A stretch of DNA of 64,000 bases from the NCBI GenBank assembly GCA_021292165.1, contig CM037880.1, forward strand, positions 207,850,255 to 207,914,254, read 5' to 3'. The position numbers were made by a program, and so were the translations under genes. Shown here piece by piece: positions 57,315-64,000 of this stretch; the first letter of the stretch is position 1, and every line of letters begins with the position of its first letter. Below the pieces are notes generated by a model. It was not told where the DNA came from. It saw nothing but the letters and a program-made list of their open reading frames with translations, and did no database searches. This stretch comes from Shinisaurus crocodilurus (lineage: Eukaryota > Chordata > Lepidosauria > Squamata > Shinisauridae).

Positions 57315-57449
57315 CTGTCAAGAAGGAGGACGCCAGAGCCATGGGGGGGGGGGTCCAAGGTGGTGCAGCAAGAGCCAGGCGGCGAAGGTTAGTCCGGGGA
57401 AGCGGAGCAGCTGAGCCACCGCTCGGAAGCTGCCGGAGAGCCAGAGCAT
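57315..57449 (-). pseudogene. BMPER: BMPER exon 1 with start codon, right arm (sense -)
   Basis: On the minus strand an ATG at 57449-57447 opens [34 protein letters not shown] in consecutive residues. This is a typical signal peptide and matches the start of BMPER (MLW-SG...). After an 11-base C-run the frame must shift to read [10 protein letters not shown] up to the donor (GT at 57314-57313). The right arm alone keeps the true start and about 270 bp of GC-rich 5' flank (57450-57720) with (GCT)n and (GGA)n runs, so this strand carries a possible promoter. The single C-run slip prevents a correct signal peptide to vWC reading frame. Confidence 0.85.
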
Positions 57450-57720
57450 CGTCCCCTGGAGATGAGCACTCGGGTTGTTGCTATTGTTGTAGCTGCTGCT
57501 GCTGCTGCTGAGGGAGAGAGAGCAGGGCTGAGCGGCGTGTGGAGGAGGAGGAGGAGGAGGAGTTGCTGCTTGTTGCTGCTGGGGATGCAGAGGAAGGAGG
57601 GAGCGACAGAGGGCAGAGAAGGTGGGAGGGCTTTGCTGGCTGCTCTTGCTCGCAGTCCGGGCCGAGCTTTGAGGCGCTCTCCTGCCCACTGGCCCCTCCT
57701 GAGCTGGATATGGGTGGGCG
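57450..57720 (-). promoter_or_regulatory. captured GC-rich BMPER 5' flank / 5' UTR
   Basis: This lies upstream of the minus-strand ATG at 57449. It is CpG-containing and GC-rich, with purine runs (ggaggaggagg) and gctgctgctgctgctg. By position it would be the BMPER 5' UTR and proximal promoter. Promoter activity is inference. Confidence 0.5.
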
Positions 57721-58009
57721 GCGGGAGGGTGGGGGGAGATGGTTTTTTCCCCCAAGGCATTTCTGGTGCCCCCTTTAGCCCGGCGCCCTAGGCAGCTGCC
57801 TAGTTTGCCTAATGGTAGCACCAGCCCTGCTTCCAGTAAGATTTAAGTAAGCCCAAGTCTGTCAATCTACATGAATTTGGAATGGATACACCAGACTGAT
57901 CGGACTTGGGCTGCAATATTTTGCTGTGGAGCTTTATGTTGCTTGAGCTAAGGTGGTAAGATAAAGCAAATGTCACTCTGTTGACCATAAGAACATTTCC
58001 AAAATCCAT

Positions 58010-58150
58010 GTTGCCATAATACCTTTATTAGGCCAACCAAAATATCACCAACCAAAAAGTATACAAAAAAATAAAATAAAATTGTGATCTTGGGATCTCA
58101 AAAGCTTGTACATTTTTTGGGTGATCTTCTCTTTGGCCTAATCAAGGTAT
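58010..58150. repeat. interspersed repeat, TTTATTRGRCCAACC family, copy 1
   Basis: ataatacctttattaggcca and accaaaatatcaccaaccaa; the partner is at 58650-58745 (aatacttttattgggaccaa). Family unknown to me. Confidence 0.45.
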
Positions 58151-58162
58151 TACACCAACACT

Positions 58163-58413
58163 GAGAGCCAGTGTGATGTAGTGGTTAGAGTGTTGGACTG
58201 GGACTCAGGAGATCCGGGTTCTAGTCCCTGCTCGGCCATGAAATTCACTGGGTGACTTGGGGCCAGTCACTGACTCTCAGCCTAACCTACCTCACAGGGT
58301 TGTTGTGAGGATAAAATGGAGAGGAGGAGGATTGTGTAAGCCACCTTGGGTTCCTTGCAGGAAAAAAAGGCGGGGTATAAATATAATAAATATAATAAAT
58401 AAATAAATAAATA
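58163..58413 (+). mobile_element. tRNA-derived SINE with LINE-like tail
   Basis: gagagccagtgtgatgtagt, ggttagagtgttggactggg (box A region), gatccgggttctagtccc (box B), then cacagggttgttgtgaggat and aaaggcggggtataaatata with an (AAATA)n tail. The best-preserved copy in the window. Confidence 0.9.
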
Positions 58414-60479
58414 ACATGGATGGTGGTAAGAGAGGTAACCATGTATGTGCTAGAGAGCACTGTTCAGCATACAAGTTAATTAACCATACAGGAAAGTCAG
58501 TTGAAGAATTAAACTTGTGTTTGCTGGGGGGAGGGGCAATTGAATTTGGGGAAACAACTCACCACAATATTGGGAGATAGTGTGGTAAAGAGCTAGCAGA
58601 AATAGCACAGAAGATTTTTTAAAAACTTGAGGGGGGAAATCCAAAATCCATAGGAGGCAATACTTTTATTGGGACCAACCAAAATGCTACAAAAATGTGT
58701 GCAGGCTTTTGAATTTTTCAGAACTCTTTATCAGGCTAGATGGTACAAGAATCAGAGGGGGTGTGTGGGGGGTGGTGTAACAAAAAGGTACAAAAGTGAA
58801 TTAGTCCCTGGTATTTTTTGTCAGGTTACACCTAGCATTCTGGGTCAAAGGAGCAATGGTTGAATCCCATTTCTGAAAACATAAAGGCTGTAACTCAGAT
58901 CTGTCTCTTGCCTTGGGCAACATACACAAGTTCTTGGGTAGGGAAAGAGCAGAAGTAAAAAAAGAAACATGACAGTCTTTATATTAACAAAGGCAGGGGA
59001 TGAATTTTAGGTGGCACACTAGGTAAAAAAAAATGCAATTGAATTCAAATTGTTTAGTATTAAGTGGCTGGAGGGGATGGAACCCTCAAAAAGGCAAAGT
59101 TGCTCTTCAGGTGGTAGAAAATAATCATCCTCTGTTGGTAGATTGCACCCTGAGCAGCTAAACACAGTATTCTCCAAGGCACATACTGTGGATTTTGGAT
59201 TTATTTTTCTCCTCATGGACCAGCATGGGTATCTGTGTAGTTTATTATAAGCTGTGTGACTTATCTATCCATGTAAGAGATTGATACTTAATCTTACACT
59301 TCTCAAAATAGACCCTTTAAATCCAATACCTGCCTTTGCACTTGTCCTTGTGGCTGCGGAACCCATGCACAATAATATTTGTTCTAGAAATACAGTGTTG
59401 TGAGTAAAGCTGTTCCTATCAGAACAGCTGCAAAAGACTTATCTATAGCAGAACTTCTTATTTATTTTAAATAGTCATGGAATAGTGGTTGTCCTTGAAA
59501 ATTATAGGAAACTTACTCATGGAACCAATCGTCTATTGCATAGTTCCAATTTTTCCTTTTATGGAACTTGCTTACATCTATCTGTGGAAAAATAGATGCC
59601 TCACTTGAAACATTCACTGCACTGACGTGAATGGGATATGCCCTGCTCACAGTGAAATGTTAGTTCACTTCCTGCTCTGTGTAGAAGAAAGAGTTCCACA
59701 GGGCTTTGGAACTCTTGGACCCATGTTGAGAATCAGGCACTTGAGTCTAAAGTGTAAAATTAGAATTGGTCTCCTATTGCAACAAGAAAGCAATAAAGAA
59801 GAATGCTACTCCTATCAGGGCTGGCTCAAAACATTTTGCTCCTTCAACTGGAGATGGAAACAGTGTTCCACCCACAAATGCATGGCACCTGAGACACAAT
59901 TTTGGCACCTGAGACACAAAATCCTACAAGCAGCTCTCCAGGCAATAAAATACAACAATAATAAATTTAATAACTGAACAGTCTGCTGTCCTTTCATGAT
60001 ATGCCATATTTACTGCCCATGGTAACTACCTCACTCTGCCCAATGGTAGGGCTGGCATTGAATCTTCTATGTTTGAAAAGGCAGTCTTTTTTATTTACAG
60101 TGCACACAGCTTTTCTGCAGCAGGGCAAACTTCATTTCTCCCTGCCTTTGCTTCTTTAATGAGACATATACCTGGCTCAGATATACCTGGTGAGTTTTGC
60201 TCCTGCCTTATCCTTTAGGCAAAAATAATAATAGGTGTGTGGCATGTTTATGTGGCTAAATGTTTGTTGCCTTAAAACAACAACAACAACAACATCACCC
60301 TGCAGTCATGAACTACTGCTTTGAGCAGGTTGCAGAAGGGAAGGAAATTGATATTTGTCAAAAGTATTCAGGCATGTGAAAGATCCAGCAGGAATCCTGC
60401 CCACTTGATGCTGTAACACATGACCGACATTGCCCTAACCAAGGGATGATTGGCATACGTCTGAAGGGGGCTGCTTCTA
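58414..60479. other. intron sequence, one repeat scrap
   Basis: 58650-58745 is the second TTTATTRGRCCAACC repeat. The 116-codon ORF at 59627-59977 has no domain. (AAC)n at about 60277-60295. No exon seen. Confidence 0.35.
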
Positions 60480-61217
60480 CAGGTGTCGCTTCTAATGTGG
60501 TGGGGAGAACCTTGGTCAGTTAGGGTTCCCATCCCCGTGGAGGAAGGCCTAGCTACAGTTATCCATGCTCTGGTAACCTCTCGTGTGTATTACTGCATTA
60601 TACATGGGACTGCCTTTGAAAATGGTCCAGAAACTTCAGCTGGTCCAAAATAGGGCAGTAAAATTGTTAACCGGGGACTGGCCAACATGATCATATTATG
60701 CAAGTATTCTACCATCTTCACTGGCTGCCAGTCCATGTCTGGGCCCAATTCAAAGTGTTGGTATTAACATTCAAAGCCCTAAATGGCCTGGGGCCAGGTT
60801 ACCTGATGGATTGTCTCCTCCCATATATACCTGCCTGGACCCTAAGATCATCCTCAGCAGACTTTCTCCAAAGGAAGTGAGGTGGGTGGCTATTAAGAAG
60901 AGGGCCTATTCTGTTGTGGCACCCCGGTTGTGGAATGACCTTCCCAGAGAGGCTGGCCTGGCACCTACATTGTGCTTTTTCCAGCACCAGGTGAAGGCCT
61001 TCCCATTTCCCCAAGCATTTTAGTATTTCTGTTGTTTTAAATCTTTTACAGTATTTCAAATCTTTGCACTGCTGCCAGGTTTTACTTTTGTTTTTACTTC
61101 TATTTTATACTGTAGTTTCCAACTTTTATGGTTATGTTGTATTTTCTGGTTTTAATTGAGAACTGCGCAGAGAGCTTTGGTTATTGGGAGGTATAGAAAT
61201 GTAATAAATAAATAAAC
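60480..61217 (+). mobile_element. L2-like LINE ORF2 C-terminus and 3' end
   Basis: Pieces read ATVIHALVTSRVYYC, then HLHWLPVHVWAQFKVLVLTF, then KALNGLGPGYL, then AYSVVAPRLWNDLPREAGLA, split by frameshifts. The 3' UTR ends gcgcagagagctttggttat and (AATAA)n. Confidence 0.85.
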
Positions 61218-62544
61218 CAATAAAATGCAGAAGCAGAAGCAGCCCCCTTCAGACTTTTGCCAATTGTATGTTTCCCGGGGAATGGCTGAGGGTTAGGGCT
61301 AGTCCCGCTCATTCCCGCTGGTCTCTTCATGCATTCAGTAGTATCCAAAGGCCTGCAAGTACAGACAATCATCACTCTGCACAGCCACAGGAAATGGCTC
61401 CTGATGGAAACATGAAGAGCTGTTTGCTCCCAAGCTTGATTCTCTGTGGAAGATGGTTTATCTAGTCAACAAGTAGTGAGTTCAGTTTCACAGTAGGCTC
61501 ACAACTCAAGCTATGTATATCAGCAGGCATCCTTAAACAGAACCACTTTTATCAGGCTCCTTGCCACTCTTTCGTACACAGTTTTATTTATACAATGTAA
61601 AATTTTGCTGTAGTATACAGAAGGTGATTACATCATAATGATCTTCTTATTACTTTCCTCCAGTTTCTGGTGGAGATTCCCCTTGATTAAATGATTACCC
61701 ATTGGTAGTCCCTTTTGTCAGTGTCTTAAAACTCCTTAGGAATGACCTTTTAATCAAGTAAGGAGTATATTTGCTCTCTTATAAGTTTTCTTTCTGTTTC
61801 ATCATGAACCTGTGTCTACTTGAGCCAAATTCAAGGACATTCTTTCTGATTTAATAACTGCAGGTGACTGGCAGTCTTTCTTTCTGGTAAGCAGTGCCCC
61901 TCTGATTTTGATTTGTTAGGGAGGATAAGAAAACTTATTCTCAGCTTCAAAAATTACAGCATTTTACTGTGTATATCACAGTGAAAAGGCAAATGATGCT
62001 ACCAAATGAACTCAGAACAAAACAAATATGCTGCAAATGCTTTGAATTAATTATTCTGTATAATAGACTGAAATTACAGTAAGTTAATGCTATGAATGTG
62101 TGGGCAGTTCCAAAATAGCAGTTTACAGGCATTGAAGTTGCCTACTGAGAAGGTTGTAACTTGTATTGCAATACTGAATTTTTAAGATCTGTGCTTTAGT
62201 CTGCTAGATATGTTCGTGCCTGCTGATTGTGAGCAGCATTTTTTTGTCCTAACAGTGCAGTATGCTGATTATCCTACGGCTTTATATTGTAGTGTTTGAC
62301 TGTCCAATCACATCCTTAGTTCAGGACTCTATTCATATTCTCCAACATTTCACAGATGACAATAGAGAATTGCTTGTAACATCCCATACCAAGGATCACT
62401 GCCAAACTGAAGATTCAACTTGGGTGCTGTATTGATGCACTCTGTGATAGCCAGGCTTTCACTGGGTTAAAGGCCATAAAGGTGTTTGCTCTTGTCCTTA
62501 AAAAAATGTTATTGAGAAAATGCACTTTTGCAGCTATAGTGTGT
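61218..62544. other. intron sequence, nothing recognised
   Basis: No gene or named repeat seen on either strand. Confidence 0.35.
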
Positions 62545-62830
62545 GAATTTTAGAGTTGGAAAGGACCTTGGAGGTCATCTACTCCAACCCCCCCCCCCCC
62601 CCGCTCAATGTAGGATCTACAGTGCAGGATACAATCACAGCATCCAGCCTCTGTTTAAATAACTCCATCAAAGGAGAGCCCAGAAATCTGCTTCTCTGCA
62701 GTTTCCACTCACTGGTTCTAGTCCTGCCCACTGGGGCAAAAGAGAAAATCTTCTGCATGATGACATCTTCTGCACAATATATTGTATGACTTCCTCACAA
62801 GAATCCTTAGGAAATGTGGAGAAGGAAGAA
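62545..62830 (-). mobile_element. CR1 3'-terminal fragment
   Basis: tagagttggaaaggaccttg then gaggtcatctactccaac is the reversed CR1 end. A C-run follows (about 62588-62602). Confidence 0.75.
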
Positions 62831-63365
62831 GAATTACCATAGCAATAATAGGCAGTTTGCTGAATCAATTTACACCTCGCTAACATAAGGCTTTATAATA
62901 TGGAGCTTTGCTGGAAACAGCCAAGGTGAATGCAGAAATGGGGGGGGGGGTAAAAGGCCTGGAAAGCTTACAACATTGTGGGCAGGTGGGTGGAAATAAC
63001 ATGCAAATATGTTGACAATTTATAAAAAAATTTAAAAAACAAGCAAACAGAAGACTGAATGGGAGAATAATTGCTTTCTTGATCATTGCGGAGCAGTAGG
63101 ACTATGCACTTGTTATAATCATGTACACTGAACATGCATAGATAGGGCAATGGGACCATGCCTGCTGGCCCACAGCCTCCTCCCTCTGCATGTTCAGCAA
63201 CACTTCTTAACAGGCCTACAAATGTACAGTTTGTGCATGCCAGTTTACCAGCCTCATGCCACCTGCCGGCCACACAAAATACTTGCTCACACTCAAATCT
63301 GAGTCCCTGATAACATGAAGTTCAATTAGAGGACTTGGAGGAGGACACAATCTCTCAGCCAAACC

Positions 63366-63897
63366 CAGGGATGGGGAACCTCCAACCCATGGGTTGGATA
63401 TGGTCCCGGTGGGGGGGGGGGATCTAGTAGCAAGCATTTTTGGCTGTTATCTCCAAGATAAGAGGGTATTTAAAGGCAATGAAACATTAATTGCTGTGCA
63501 AAAAAATCAAGCTGTTGCAAAGATTTTGAGATGTGCATTTTGCAGGAAGGACAGGTGTTGCATAGTATTGAGGTGTGCATTTTGCATGCAGGAGACCTGC
63601 TTAGTTGTGAGTACACTTGCAGAGGCTTAGTATTTGGGATGCTATTTGAAAGTGCTGCTGAGTGATTCAGTCCTGCTGCTTACTTCTGAGTAGATGTGCA
63701 GAAGCCTTGTCCTGCTTACTTCTGAGTAGACATGCACAAGACTTATCCTTGCTTACTTCTGAGTAGGCTTAAAATGGTAATAATCATACTTGTCTCCACC
63801 CACTCTGCCTTAAGCCCCACCTACAGATGGAATGTAGCCCCCGAGAACTTTCCCATTTTGCAATTTGGCCCTCAGGCTGAAAAGATTCCCCACCTTG
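63366..63897. mobile_element. hAT-like element, 532 bp, decayed
   Basis: cagggatggggaacctccaa is opposed by gaaaagattccccaccttg. Flanks GCCAAACC and GCCTGACC agree at 6 of 8. Inside are three tandem ~37 bp copies of gcttacttctgagtaga (from about 63679, 63715 and 63752). Confidence 0.6.
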
Positions 63898-64000
63898 GCC
63901 TGACCTAACCTATCTCACATCTATACTTGTAAGTATAAATTTCCATAACCGGATGCTCTGAGATCCTTGGGGGGGGGGGGAGTGGGATAAAAATTTCATG

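Larger units (their letters stand above)
56666..57829. mobile_element. hAT-type element with captured, inverted-duplicated BMPER gene start
   Basis: The ends CAGGGCCAGTGC and GCACCAGCCCTG are inverted. The flanking octamer CTTCCAGT is identical (56658-56665 and 57830-57837). The outer 100 bp on each side matches the short relative at 38145-38310 (ggcagctgcctag, agatcagatatttag). The interior carries BMPER 5' flank, exon 1 and exon 2 in two inverted arms (56864-57120 and 57167-57421) around a 46 bp spacer. The arms differ by about three substitutions plus a C-run length. No transposase is present. Confidence 0.93.

Noticed and set aside
57318..57821. 167-codon minus-strand ORF as an intact gene
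   Set aside because: It reads through 5' flank and transposon end before reaching the BMPER-like start. The C-run slip puts the exon end out of frame.
58163..58240. Functional tRNA gene
   Set aside because: Boxes A and B are present, but the acceptor stem does not pair and the sequence continues into a SINE body.

Overview
The window is vertebrate nuclear DNA, AT-rich and intron-dominated. The repeat content suggests a squamate reptile (lizard or snake). I see CR1, L2-like, R4/Dong-like and L1-like LINEs, tRNA-derived and 5S-derived SINEs, and many hAT-type palindromic elements. The species cannot be fixed from this sequence alone.

The only host gene I can support is a giant CUB/Sushi gene on the + strand, best matched to CSMD3. 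One exon (219-331) encodes the end of a CUB domain. The next (55683-55877) encodes a complete Sushi domain. Both carry consensus splice sites, and their phases join in frame. They are separated by a 55.35 kb intron (332-55682). No further CSMD exon is visible after 55877, so 55878-64000 is the start of the next intron. Most long open reading frames elsewhere belong to transposons or are chance.

Layout of the intron: 0.7-9 kb has simple repeats, a minisatellite and a 5S-derived SINE; 9.5-11.3 kb has a TIR element and a 1,002 bp hAT element with an hATC transposase remnant and a perfect 8 bp target-site duplication (TSD); 11.4-14.2 kb has SINEs and LINE 3' ends; 18.5-24 kb has LINE pieces and MITEs; 26.2-27.15 kb has an R4/Dong-like LINE lying between TAA arrays and broken by a CR1 tail; 31.9-32.2 and 38.1-39.5 kb hold hAT MITEs with TSDs; 35.2-36.2 kb is a SINE/LINE mosaic; 39.85-44.25 kb is a nearly complete but dead CR1 with a nested 320 bp LINE insertion (17 bp TSD); 44.6-45.96 kb is a second LINE type; 47.2 kb is a nearly perfect 135 bp palindrome with TSD; 51.4-52.3 kb is a GC-rich hAT-type element; 54-55.6 kb is a CR1 split by another LINE tail.

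The most interesting content is two hAT-type elements that appear to have captured host gene starts. Element 56666-57829 (TSD CTTCCAGT) carries genomic pieces of BMPER: 5' flank, exon 1 with its donor, and exon 2 with its acceptor. They are arranged as a near-identical inverted duplication with arms of about 256 bp around a 46 bp spacer. Element 51446-52310 (TSD GCTACCCG) carries a CpG-rich promoter-like stretch (CCAAT, ETS, E-box) and a first-exon-like ORF with a GTGAGC donor, from a gene I could not name. Together they look like a vertebrate counterpart of plant Pack-TIR transposons. The BMPER copy could make a long hairpin RNA matching a host developmental gene.
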